Assembly: GCA_029706075.1 (NCBI GenBank)
Contig: JAINUG010000114.1
Location: forward strand, 1,612,001-1,676,000
DNA length: 64,000 bases
Source: Aldrovandia affinis
Lineage: Eukaryota > Chordata > Actinopteri > Notacanthiformes > Halosauridae
Direction: 5' to 3'
Each line of letters starts with the position of its first letter. The stretch's first letter is position 1. Shown one piece after another: positions 1 through 11,845 of this stretch. The notes beneath the pieces are model-generated. The model was not told the origin of the DNA. It did no database searches and worked only from the letters and a program-made list of their open reading frames with translations. The position numbers and the translations under genes are program-made.

Positions 1-889
1 TTGATATTCGCTGTCTGCAACATCATTGTGTCTTGAATGTCATAAAGTCACCTACCTGTACATAATGCAACACCACCTATACTGTGTTAGATGTGCTCAT
101 ACATACTATTTACTATGCATATTTCTGTTAATTAAAATACATTTCTAAAGCCTAACATGCTAAATCTGTCACTAATATCACCCTGTATGTAACTTGATTT
201 CTTGACAATCACCATCGTCCAGTATATAAGTAACTATTGAGCCTTAACAGTTAATAGTTGCATTTAATAGTTAAATAAAAACTAAAATAGTCAATATTAA
301 ATATATTTTAAGAGCACAAAACATTTATAAAAACCATACATTATGGATTATAAATAAAACTGCATGATGTGGGCCACAGCTTTTCACTTTACTACAAATT
401 GTCTCTATTTTTTGTAGTGACAAATTTAGGGTGGTACTAAGAAATGACTAAAATAAAATGACTAAAATTAAAATGCAATGAGATTCTGGCATCCAATTCA
501 TACATCCCACAAACAGTCCTAACAGTTTGTTGGGAAATATGAAGGAATATATCATACACATTTTTCAGTTTTTCAACCCCTCAATTTGGATTCAGGATGA
601 TGGTCTTTCCAGCAAAAAATCCTCAATATACCAGTGCACCAAGTGTACTACAAACAACAATCTCTGCTGCAATATTGTCATCCTGAAAAAACTGATCAGA
701 TTACTTGTTAAGTTGTACATGACACCCCTGATAACCCTCGACTCCTAGTTGTCCCCTATTAGAAACATCGGTCTGGCAAACAGTACCTCTCAAGCCATCT
801 AAGAGGTCAAACCAGAGCAAGCTCCCATCTACCTTTCCCCACTAGCTTCGTTAAAGTGAAAGCTTAAAAAGATACATTTGGATTCTTTG
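1..889. other. AT-rich intergenic stretch, nothing recognised
   Basis: No coding exon, RNA gene or repeat family is recognised. A 73-codon plus frame at 527-748 has no family resemblance. Confidence 0.5.
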
Positions 890-1595
890 GTCTTAAGTAA
901 TTTTAGACCAATATCCAACCTTAAGCAAAATACTGTAGAAGGTAGTTTTTAAGCACTTAAGTGATTTCTTAAATAATAAATCTTTATTGGAAAAGTTTGT
1001 CAGGCTTCCATGCTAACCATAGGACAGAATTTGCTCTGGTCAAATAAGTGAATGACCTTTGACTGAATGTAAGCTCTGAGGATGTGTCCATTCTTATTTT
1101 ACTGGACCTGACAGCTGCTTTTGACACTACAGACCACAGAAACCACAGAAATAGGTTGGTCTTTCTGACGGTGTCCTAAGTTGGTTGTATGCCTATTTAA
1201 CAGGGAGACAATTTATTGTCAGCCTAGGCAATAATTTTCAGAGAAAAAATAAATTTCTTTGGAATTCCTCTAGGATCAATTCTTGGCCCATTTTTATTCT
1301 CCCTATATATGCTCCCATTAGGTTAAATAATCTGTGATCATGTTTATGGCTAATAACACAGAGAGAGATAAATTATAAAGCACATTTGTTCATCGGTCAT
1401 CTACATAAAGTCTAAAGTGAGGAATCTAGGGGTCATTTTAGACTGATTTTTAAACCTCATATTGATAATGTAGCTAAAATCATTTTCAACTCAGGAATAT
1501 TGCACAAGTAAAACCTTTCCTATTCTCATACCCATCCAATTCTGGTTCTGGTTTCTGTCCCCAAAATGTCTGGTAAAACGGATGCTTCCTTTTGA
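890..1595 (+). pseudogene. decayed L2-like LINE reverse transcriptase, 5' part
   Basis: Conceptual translation with several stops and frame changes shows non-LTR reverse-transcriptase motifs in order: NFRPISNL near 897, ILLDLTAAFDT near 1100, GSILGPFLFSLYMLPLG near 1275, and LGVILD near 1428. These follow the L2/CR1 arrangement. The catalytic YADD box is not recoverable. The 3' part of what looks like the same remnant resumes at 3285, after about 1.7 kb of unrelated sequence. An old, inactive copy. Confidence 0.7.
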
Positions 1596-1599
1596 ACTA

Positions 1600-3280
1600 C
1601 CAAAAATAAGTAATTCATTTCTGCTGAATGCAGTACTGCATCTACTACATCCGCTGCATCCTCTCTTTCTTTAGCACACCCCTTGTAAACAGTGTTTACA
1701 TTCCCCAGTGAAACATAGCAGCGGATGAGAGTGAAGAACTATGGAAGAGGTATTAGAAAAAGCAATTAATAAAACGTGCAGTATTAAAGCTATACCTGGT
1801 TTTAAGGCACTGCAATGCCTTTGTTTAAAATGTTGCATTTCGGATAAGGATGTTCTGGTGACCGGGTCTCTATGATCAGTCACACGCTCCCAGGATCTAA
1901 CATTGCGATGAGATATAGAGTTTATGAAAGACTCCCCCACCACTGGAAGTTAGGATTAGTTATGTCAGGGGTTATGAGCCCCCTCACACTAATCCATCTA
2001 CCAAACAGCACACTGACATGCAAGTAAAAAGGTAGAATATAATGTCTTTATTTAACATTTTATTATTAAAATCACACTGCACAAAAGGACTAATTCAGGC
2101 TTTTCCTCCCCCTCCTGCTGAACAACCTCTGGGACCCATCAGGCAGTATAGAAGCCCTCCCAGGTAAGGTAATACACCCCACAAACTCACAATCACACAC
2201 CTGAAGAGACTCATTTTCACATGCAAGGAGGCACACATTTCCACACCACACACACTCCTCCCGGAGTGGCCTACTGCCCGGCCCACCTCATCACTCAAAG
2301 GGGAAGAGTTAAACCCTTATTGGGCACATTCACACCCTACACAACACCCAATCCGACATCACAGACACACAACATGGAACAACAAAAAAAGTGAAATACA
2401 GTGGAGTCCCCAGCCATGCCACAATGCAAAGTAGGGGGACTGCCTTCACAACACACAGGAAAGAGTCACTGCCACTCCAGACTGGTCTGCAAAGAGGTAT
2501 GGCGCCATCTCCACTCGAGTTGTCCCCGGCTCACAGTCCCTTCACTGCTCCACCACAGTTCTCGTCACATTCGCCATGGTCATATCTGCAAAACACTGTT
2601 TGAATTTGGGGGCAGGAATCCCCCAAATTAGCTCCAACGCCAGCCTAGGTTCCTTGCTTCTCGTCTGCTTCAGCTTGTCCCGCAGTCTCCACCACTGCTC
2701 CGCTGTACAACTGAAAGTAACGTTGCCTTTGTTTTCTTTTTCAGTCCCTTGACTCTGCCGCAAACCTTCCGTCTTCAAGAAGGTACCCCACGTCACACAA
2801 AACACACAGACATTCACAGGCTTACACTAATAAAGCAAAACAAAAAAACTTCCACAAAGCAAACAAACCGAAACTAACAAGACCAAAAGAAAATTGCCCA
2901 AACAAACCAAACCACTGCACCTTGCTTTACCCATTTTTCCTTTTCTCCCCAGGTGAGCTGCTTACATAATAAGGCCCAGCCCCAATTTCATTTTCTTTAC
3001 ATTTACCAGCCCCAGTTTTACATTTATCAAACACTGTTTGCAAGGTCTTACGGAAAATGTTTCCACGAGGCAAATGTCTCCACATTTTGCTGCTGAAATC
3101 CCTGCCTCCATTTTGGACCCTAACTCCATGATACCTGATTAGTCAGTTGAAACAACTGACTAAAAAGCACCTCCCCAGAAGATTTTTCTTCTCCTTGTAA
3201 CTCAGAAATCGAATGGGTCTTACCAGGCTTCGTGGAGAATGTGTGTCACAGCCTGGAAATGAGTCTGACACTGCATGATA
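1600..3280. other. unassigned segment interrupting the LINE remnant
   Basis: This stretch separates the two halves of the LINE remnant and is richer in G+C than its surroundings. On the minus strand a 91-codon frame at 2542-2817 includes the stretch AEQWWRLRDKLKQTR. An AATAAA for the same strand lies at about 2050. This could be the tail of an unidentified retroelement or processed sequence inserted into the LINE. I recognise no family, and no clear terminal repeats are visible. Confidence 0.3.
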
Positions 3281-3284
3281 TAAA

Positions 3285-3795
3285 AAAAGCTCACTCATTG
3301 TTTTGTTTATAACCCCTTTGATTATTGTAACACACTTTTCACTGGGCTGACAAAAAAGTTAATTGACAGACTTAAACTTATACAAAATACTGCTGCCCAA
3401 ATTTTAACCAGAACAGGAAAGAGACATCACATTACATCTATTCTGACCACATTACACTGGCTCCCTATTTCACCTTAGAATCGATTTTTGGTTTTGCACC
3501 TGCATACATCTTTTATTGCTGGTCTGAATATGTCCCTAATTGAGCTGCCATATCCACTAAGGCCTTCTTACTCAGTGTACCCAAAGTAAAACACAAAATA
3601 GTGGAGAAGCATTTTTAAAAACAGTTTTAAAAAGCAACTTAAGACATATATTTTTACCTTGGCTTTTAGTTAGTAAATCAATGTTTTCAACAGTTTTTAT
3701 GATTTTTTAAAAGTAATTTTTATTTGACACATGCTTTGTTTTTATCTGTTGTAAAGCACTTTGTGCTGCAACCCATCTATGAGAAGTACTATAGA
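3285..3795 (+). pseudogene. decayed L2-like LINE, 3' part
   Basis: Conceptual translation gives DYCNTLFTGLTKK-like and LTTLHWLPIS-like stretches, the usual C-terminal end of L2/CR1 reverse transcriptases. The common fish LINE 3' end follows (a GTAAAGCACTTTGTGCTGC-type motif near 3755). The element ends next to the (AAT)n microsatellite, which probably grew from its 3' tail. Confidence 0.65.
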
Positions 3796-3804
3796 AATAG
3801 CATG

Positions 3805-3805
<1 letters not shown>

Positions 3806-3854
<49 letters not shown>

Positions 3855-3899
3855 ATTTTATTTATATACTGAGTAAAAATAATAATAATAATAATGATG

Positions 3900-3967
<68 letters not shown>
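3806..3967 (+). repeat. (AAT)n microsatellite, two blocks
   Basis: Block one, 3806-3852, is nearly pure AAT. A 27-bp AT-rich spacer follows, then block two, 3880-3967, with a few GAT variants. Frames reading through this as poly-Ile or poly-Asn are artefacts. Confidence 0.97.
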
Positions 3968-3968
<1 letters not shown>

Positions 3969-3969
3969 T

Positions 3970-5995
3970 TGTTAAGGAAAGGGTGGAATTATGGGTGAAC
4001 AAAGGTGAACACCATTGACATGCGTGGCTTAGCCTAAACCTATTCTTGGATGCGTGATGGAAGAAAGTCCCAGATGATCAGAAAGTTATTCTAAAGTTAC
4101 CCCTCTAGTGCATCCTCTTCTTCTGTGAGCTGCTCAAAAAGTCATGCACATGTCATGATGTAGCCAGTACGTTGTTGTTTTTACATTTACATTTACATGT
4201 TTTTTTTTACATCTTTCTGTGAACAAGTTTGTATTATTATTTTGGATTTCATGACCATGCATTCTAGCATATCACCGTACAGTGTAAATACTTAAAAAAA
4301 AATATATATATAAGCTTTGTTTCTGTACGAAAAACTAAATATGGTGCCTTAGACTGCTACACTATCTGCTGCCCCCACGGACAGTATACATATAATACAA
4401 GTTACGGGTTGACAGGGGATACCCCATACCTATACATCACTTAGAGTGGCCTCAGATTGTCAGTCCTTACAAACATTACATTCTGTACCCCCTGACCTCA
4501 TGTAACCACACAGAATACAGATACAACTTCACACTGTCACACAGTAAAGATCCCAAACTTGGGTTCTTCTTTTGCTTCTTCATATTTACTTATCCTTCTT
4601 AATTTTCACAGAATCACATTATCAGACAACAAAGTTGTTCCGAGGGCAGACCTGCCCACAGAGCACCCAACCACTTTCTCGCTCCTGATTGTTTAACTGT
4701 TTATGTTTCTCGTTGCTAATGTGAAATTGGCAGAAATTATTATTTGAATGCGTAATACACTGTATCGAAAGGCAAAAAAATGGACGCCTACATTGGTTTT
4801 GGATAAACTATCACTTTAAGCTCTATGCATCAATTTAAAATATATGAGCAGATGTGCTGGGCTTTTGGACGCAAAGAATGAGGCCCAGCTCATTCACTAA
4901 TATTTTAATAGAAACATGAGCATTTTGTGCATTGAAAAAGCCCTTACACAAAAGTAGAGTCGGGTTCATGAGTCAATTTTATTCTTACCCACGTGCATAT
5001 ATTAATGAATCCCAATTGTTCTTACATTATGTGCACGTGCATGTAATGTCTAATTAGCATAATACATGCCCCAGAAAACCCATATCAGGCTGATTTCACA
5101 GTCGCATAGTCGAGAACTCAAACATGCTGCCAGAAGGTACATGAAAGAAGAACAACTTCTCTGAAATAAAGATTGAAATAATATAGACTGAAGTTGAGGC
5201 CAGAAAATGAGTGTGTTCATTCGGGTAACGGTGGCTGGGAGGAAAGCGGCCTGAAATGCCAGTTCTGAAGTGGTCAAAGATGTCTCTACGGACAAACGCA
5301 CTATGGAAGAAGTTAAAAAGAAATGGTTCAATTAAAAAGTTGATTCCAAAGAATAATATGCAAGAACAAGAAAAGAACAAATGAAACTGGTGGTGGACAA
5401 GGGCCACCCAATTTGTCTGCCCATGACCAGAGAATGCCAGCCTTAATTGGAAGCACCTCACTGGTATTTTAACAAGGGGTGACGGTGACAGCAATATGGC
5501 AAGCCTCCGGCAATCCACAGACAGCCTTGTTAAGTTTCATCTTTAAATTCTTCAAATTTTACCTTTAATGTGAATGCTTTGGATAATTCATTTTATTTAC
5601 CAGGAATGGCTGGTCTGCCTGCTTAGCTGTGGCTCCAGGGAGTTACAGAGTCAGAAGAAACTCTTGACAATCAAAAGTGTCATATAAGCCATTTGTCATT
5701 TTCTGCAAACATGTCTTGCCAATCTCTAAAGATGTGCTCTCTTCTAAAAGTGCAGCCTGCTAGATCTTCCAGCAATGCCAAATACGCCATTGTCACATAA
5801 GATTTTGAGTTATTTTGGAGCCTTTAATATACCATGTTCTTCAACACACTGGTCTCTGGATACTAATTAAGCTATCACATACATTAAGTAACTGCAGGCC
5901 CATTAACGGTTGCTTGTAAGTCAAGCAGATTAATTATTTTTTGTGAAATAAATTCTGAATTTGTTAAAATATGAAAGGCATACAGGCTAGTTCCT
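3970..5995. other. intergenic, nothing recognised
   Basis: A 140-codon minus frame at 5096-5518 overlaps another minus frame but shows no recognised domain. The plus strand around 5300 has a weak KKKW-type stretch recalling Myb/SANT domains of Harbinger elements, too weak to call. Confidence 0.4.
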
Positions 5996-5999
5996 TGGC

Positions 6000-6565
6000 A
6001 TAGATTCTACAAGGGTCTGGAACTCTACTGGAGGGATGCAATACCATTCTTCCATGGAAAAATTCCATCATTTGGTGTTTTATTGATGGTGGCAGAAAAC
6101 ACTCTCCCCAGAATCTCCCATACGTGTTCAATTGAGTTGAGATCTGGTGACTAAAGCAGCCAAGGCATTTGATTTACATAATTTTCATGCTCATCAAACC
6201 ATTCAGTGACCACCACTTATAGGGGCATGCTTCCATCAGGATGAAATTCTTCATCATAGGATGAGGGCATTGACATCCTGGAAGAGACCACTTCCATCAG
6301 GATAGAAATTCTTCATCATAGGATGAGGGTGATCACTCAGAATGGCTTTGTATTTATTGCCATTTACCTTGCCCCTTAAGGGGTTGAGTGGACCTAAACC
6401 ATGCCAGGAACAAGCACTCCACACCATAACAGAGCTGCCAGAACTCTTCATTTACTCAAATGTTTATTTTGGCTGTTACCTATATATTTCTATTTTTTTC
6501 CCTTTGACATTACAATTCATGTTACTTCTGTTGTGGGTTTTCACGATGGAGGTGTTACTGGAAGT
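6000..6565 (-). pseudogene. Tc1-like transposase remnant, copy A
   Basis: The minus strand reads as a decayed Tc1 transposase fragment. Visible stretches are [18 protein letters not shown], then NKYKAIL, YPDGSGLFQDVNA (catalytic-Asp region) and FDEHEN, and a SPDLN-like piece further on. Only the C-terminal half survives, with stops. The noncoding flank to 6570 is shared with copy B at 11.9 kb. Near 6230-6330 a piece containing ATCAGGAT and TTCTTCATCATAGGATGA is present twice in tandem; copy B has it once. Confidence 0.8.
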
Positions 6566-6571
6566 TTCCTG

Positions 6572-9500
6572 ATATAGTATATGCTTACAGGGACATTTTT
6601 AGATTATATCCATTAAAAAATGAAAAAAAGTAAAGTAAGTGGGACTTTATTAGATGGAAATACAAGTGTATACATTGCTGTAATGTTAGACAATAACCTC
6701 AGGATGGTAGTGATTGTTTTTGGAATGAGTGCAAAGTGCAGATAGCCTCTTCTGAGCATAGACTTGACATGTCTTTGAAAAGCAAACCGACACAATCCAA
6801 CACAAACACTATTTTGGAATGTGTTTGCTGTGTATTCACCAAATGTGCAGGACTAAATATGTACAGCTGAACAACGTTGTCTGTCACAAAAATTTAAAAC
6901 ATCCAGGGTGATTTACAGTGCATTTGGAGAGACAAGTGCAGACTACAAATAGCAAATTAGTGCAAGTGCAACCAGTAGCATGACAAACAACTATAGTATA
7001 TGCAACTAAATAAAAATCCTTAGGTAGATAACACAGACATGCTGTAAATAGAAATCCCTAAGAGCAGAAAATCCAACACAAATTTCTAGCACCCTACTAA
7101 TCCCAGAGTAGTATATCAAAATGGCATTTGATTATTCCCTGAAATTAATTAAAATAGTTGCTGCTCTGTTGGGGATTGCTTGCATCTACATTTACATTCC
7201 GGATAAGTGGTCTAACAGGGCCAGTCATTCTTATCCCCCTGTTGGGAGTCCATAGGTAGGTTTTTTAAATAAAAGTATGTAAGTATAGTACAGTTTTAAT
7301 CTGACAAAAATGAATGAATGTAAAAGTAAAGCCATGGGACCTGAGCCATGAGTCACCCTGGAGAAGGCAGTCCTGTTAATCACATGCTTTTTTCAGTTCT
7401 GTACATTGCTGTCGAGGACCAGCTTGCCAGGCCTGTTTCAGACATGTGAAGTTCCTCATGACGGTCTACAACTAATTTCCATTTTCAGCAGCATATAATA
7501 ATACAATGGTTGTCTGATCTGGATTTTGAGTCTTTTATTGAATGACACACGTTGACCGAGTGCACCATATAGGAGCCAGTGAAAGGCATCGCCAACAATG
7601 TCTGACTGCGATACAAACTTAATTTCACACCCCCTTGCCTTGTGGACTTACAGTGAGTGTGGGAGGCACATTACAACCAATGTCCCAGCATTCTTTGTCT
7701 GTTACACTTTAATTCTCCATATGGTATCTAGACACTCGTGACTTGAGGTCTTAGAATTTCAAGCACATTCAAGTGAGATGTACAGCAAGCACTGTGCTGC
7801 ATAAGTTCACAGAAGGCTGTCCAGCATCACAGTAATTTTCATTGAATTCTAAAAAAATGTTCTCTGGAGACAGTTAAGAAATAAGTGAGTGGTCTGTATA
7901 ATGGAACTATTTTAAGGATATATCATTCCATTCCATTGAAAACTTAAAATCTGCTGAGTAAAAATATTTATTTTAAAAACATTATCTTGTAAAGCATTCC
8001 CATGCAGTGATGCGCGATGCATACCTACAGTCTATGGTTTCTTTTGGAAGAGTTCTTTGGACACGTTCCATGGATATTGCAGACCTAGCCCAAACAGGAC
8101 ATATTCATGGTTAATTGTTCTAGTTGTGCTGCCATATTATTAATTTTAATATTCGTTTTTTTTCTTATATAACATTTTTTCATTACTTCTTGCTGTATTT
8201 ATTGTTTTTTATAAAGCCCTGCGACTATAGTCTGCAGATGTTGTTGGCTTTACAGAGATATAAGGTCCCATGTGCCCACCATCCTTTCCTCTTCATTCCA
8301 TCACTCTCCACTCCTCCCCTGGGCTTGTAGTGCTGCTGTGTTTATAGACTCTTGGTTCTTGTGTCCTTATATGACACGTTTTACTGTGGTCTAATCTACA
8401 AGTGAACTGGCATTGGTGTATACATTTAATTAGCAACAGGAGTTAGGAAACAAAAACCTGCATACACACCAGACCTCCAGGAACCGAGACCTCTACCCAC
8501 CTCTGTACTATTTATATAGTTTGTAAGTACTGACTCTTATCATCTGGAACTTCACCAACTCATGCTCAAGAAGCACCATAAGGCAAGATAAGGTGGATAA
8601 TTTATTACTGTAATTTCATACAGTAAGCCTATATTTTAAATATTTCCTATAGGTTAGGTTTTCATGTGTAAAGTGTAAAGTCTGTTCTCATTATTGGTGA
8701 CCTACGGTATTTTGTCATTGCTACCTAATTGTACTCAATACACCTTAAATAGCTGTTTAAAAGTTTTGCATGTGAACCATTCTTTCTGTCTTTCTTAATA
8801 ATGCACTTATGAAGGCTTACAGTCAAAACCTTTTTTTAAATCAAATTGCTGAATCAGATGTTTTAATGCTGGGTTAGCTTGCACCTAACCTTTCTCAGAT
8901 AAGATTTGACACTCTTGCCTGAGGAACAAGAGGTGAACAAATATACCAAACGCAACAAGTAAAACAAAAACTAAATATTCAATGACCCCTAAATGTTAAC
9001 ACTAAAACGTTAAATGTAAATACATGTTAATAAATGCATGACAATTAATATTGATGCTGTAGTAATAAATATCAGTACTGGTTAATATTAATAGACCTTA
9101 ATATAAAGAGAAATTAATAAATGTTTGAAGCTGTCTTATCTGCTAGGGACTTCTGCTTCAGGCGCCTCTGAACTGATATTCATCCTCCTCCAGTGGTTAT
9201 TTCAGTGTTAAAAGTGGTTTTATTATCATGCTAAGCCATAGTGAAAACATTCGGCAATGACTTTACAGGGACGCTTCAAGGAGAGATTACCCTGGGGTAG
9301 TAACAACCCAATAAATTGGTCATAAAAAGAGGTCAAGGGTCAGAATCGTGAGATCATAATGTGAAACATGATGAGTTTTTAAAACACATTTTTTTAACCT
9401 GGTGCTGTTAAAACAAAACACAAAAAATATCTTTTTTTTTTTGTTGTTCACACGGCCTGGTCGCAAAAACTGTTTCCCACAGCACAGACTCCATCCTGCC

Positions 9501-9619
9501 ATGTTATGTTTGGAGCACTTGTACTCCCTGAAAGAGGTAAAAAAAAAACTCAGTGAACACATGATGATGTGAACAGGGAGGGGAAAAAAGCAGTGGCTAA
9601 TTACACAATTGCTCTTCCA
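6572..9619. other. upstream flank of the transporter, nothing recognised
   Basis: About 3 kb of AT-rich sequence without recognisable exons or repeats. The promoter of the transporter should lie here or just before exon 1. No TATA box at a convincing distance can be named. Confidence 0.4.
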
Positions 9620-9663
9620 CAGCTACCAGTCACAGCGAGCAGCGCTACTGTTTCCTTGACAAC

Positions 9664-9678
9664 ATGACGTGGAGTTAG
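9664..9678 (+). promoter_or_regulatory. minimal upstream ORF and in-frame stop before the transporter ATG
   Basis: An ATG at 9664 opens a four-codon reading frame (Met-Thr-Trp-Ser) ending in TAG at 9676-9678, in the same frame as the main ATG at 9721. No other in-frame ATG lies between that stop and 9721, so in this exon the protein cannot start earlier. If the transcript includes this stretch, the uORF could dampen translation. The main start context is moderate (C at -3, G at +4). Transcript extent is unknown, and a possible acceptor AG at 9621-9622 suggests that a 5' noncoding exon may exist. Confidence 0.4.
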
Positions 9679-9720
9679 TTTATTCCAAAGGCCACTCTAG
9701 TAACGGCTGGACTGTATCGG

Positions 9721-9846
9721 ATGGGTGCCACAAGCCAGACGCCCCTCGGCCAGTCTCCCGAGCGTCACTCCACAGACATGCATTTGCCTCAGCACCAGAC
9801 AGGGGAGTCCCTGATGGAGAATGGCAACGTTAACCAGTCCTTTAAG
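9721..9846 (+). CDS. slc23a4: transporter exon 1 (residues 1-42)
   Basis: Codes for a Gln/Ser/Thr/His-rich hydrophilic N-terminus with no signal peptide, expected to be cytosolic. The exon ends in phase 0 at a strong donor (AAG|GTAAGT). The start at 9721 is chosen because an in-frame stop lies upstream at 9676-9678. This exon is poorly conserved in the family, so it rests on its frame, its donor and the in-phase join to exon 2. It is the least certain coding exon; an alternative first exon elsewhere in the upstream flank cannot be excluded. Confidence 0.7.
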
Positions 9847-11767
9847 GTAAGTGCCAAGATTCTCTGCTGCAAAGCTGTCACTTCATGTATGGAACATCCC
9901 ATGTCACAAAAACTAGAGGATATTCTCGTTCATCCTTTACCCTGACACTTTTTTTTAAGCGTAATGTGTCATTTGTGGGAGGTTGTTTGCCTGTTTGTCT
10001 GTCTCTGTGATTTGTATCGCTGTTTATTTTATTAAAGATTTATGTAAAAAATTGGAAAGCATAACAGATGAGTATTAAAGCTTTCCACAGTTTTTGCTGA
10101 AGTCACAAGCTAAGTTAAAGGATCAAATTAAACATATTGAAACTCAAGCCGAGTTTAAGCCAGTGAGGAATTTCATTAGTTGGAGGCATGGCTCAGTGCA
10201 GATTGGAGAGCACAATGGAAATTATTGTTTTTGCGTGTGCTTCAAAACATGAGGTGCAAACATTTGAGAGGGGTAATGGAAAGGAAAAAAGGAAAAAAGT
10301 AATGGAGAGAACAGTTATGAAAATACGGGGCTTGTGGACCCAAGATATGAGGAATCAGTATGAATAGGCCAAGTATGTATGGCGATATAAATATATAAAA
10401 TGTGTATTGATCCAGAAAAATCCCTCTGAAGCATGTGAGCCACTGTTAAGAATGCATTAAATAACTACTTTTCTTCTTTCAGACACACTTTATGTGTCTG
10501 GCCCATTTCATAGTTCACAAATTTCTGGAGTCTAAACATAAGTGGTGAACAAGCAGTATGCTTTGGCCAGAAAAAACAAACATTCATCTGTTTTTAAATG
10601 CATTGTCATTAGCACATTGCACACCAGCAATTCCACGACCAGTTAAACATCTACAAAAATGGTTCTCTCAGAGTTAGGTTGTGAGTTCAGGTCAGTTAAA
10701 GATACTCATTCACCCAATGACAGAATCACTCTCTTTTTAACAAAACAAGTGTAGTAAATCACTCTAAATGTTACATTTATTCTCTTAAGATTTATTTTGC
10801 CACTGTACCTCAGAACAGCAAAATGTGGCTCAAACAGTCTATAGAATTAAATTTGTCCTAGAAACAATAGTAACAACACATCTTATTTCTAAAAACTAAG
10901 AATTAAGAACCACATCCCATCTAACCGCAATATACTTTGTGTTTTTCTTTTTAAGTAACACAATTGTGGATTTTTTCCTGTGGCGCAAGACTGAAAAAAA
11001 GAACACTTGCTTGATTTATTTTAATCAGTGTTAAAGACAAATTACATTGAGATTAGACAGAATCTGGACATAAGTAAATTGGCCACCTGAGCTGAAACAT
11101 TTTAACATTTTGTATAAGCCAGGGTGAAGAAGATGCTCAAGCTTAGCTCATTAGGGTATACTCCAAGCGGTGGGTTATGGAATGCAGAGAATTACTCTGC
11201 AAAAAAAACACAGCTGGAGAAAGCAGGGGCCTAACTATGCATGGCATGAAAAAAGGAAAGCCTTAATAAATGTGGAAAGGGAGAATCACTAAACAGGTAA
11301 ATCATCCATCCCGATATTCTTTGATACCTACCAGAAGCACATGTATTCAATTAAGTCTGAACGTAAGACAGAGAGGACCATATTTTTAGTTCTTCAAGTT
11401 GGAAACGCTTTTTTGCTAGGTTCGTTTTTTTCCATGTCTCAGATTTAGTTTTATGCTTAAGCAATGACAGGGTTCTCCTGACAGTGTACATGTCATAATG
11501 CTAAGAATAAGGAGGAGGGGAGAGCATTTCACTTAACATGAAATACAGCTCTCAAGTATTCACTCACCCCCATCCCATCCCATGGCTGTGATGAACGTAG
11601 TCTCAGCTTCTCAACTGTCAGTATAAGTACATTAATCAATTTAAAGCTGCAGTTTGCAATAGGGAAATGCATACTATTCCTCCATCAATATTTCAAATAT
11701 TTGGCAGCTAGCATTAATTGTTTGAATGGTTTTAAAAAATGTGCTGTCACATTTTAAAGCGTAGTAT

Positions 11768-11845
<78 letters not shown>

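Noticed and set aside
3761-4018. 85-codon plus frame
   Set aside because: Poly-Ile and poly-Asn from the (AAT)n microsatellite.
5096-5518. 140-codon minus frame
   Set aside because: No recognised domain and Phe/Ser-rich low-complexity composition; a faint Harbinger-like stretch on the other strand is not enough to call.
9645-9665. X-box (RFX-type) motif at GTTTCCTTGACAAC
   Set aside because: The right half-site deviates from RGYAAC; a chance match is likely.
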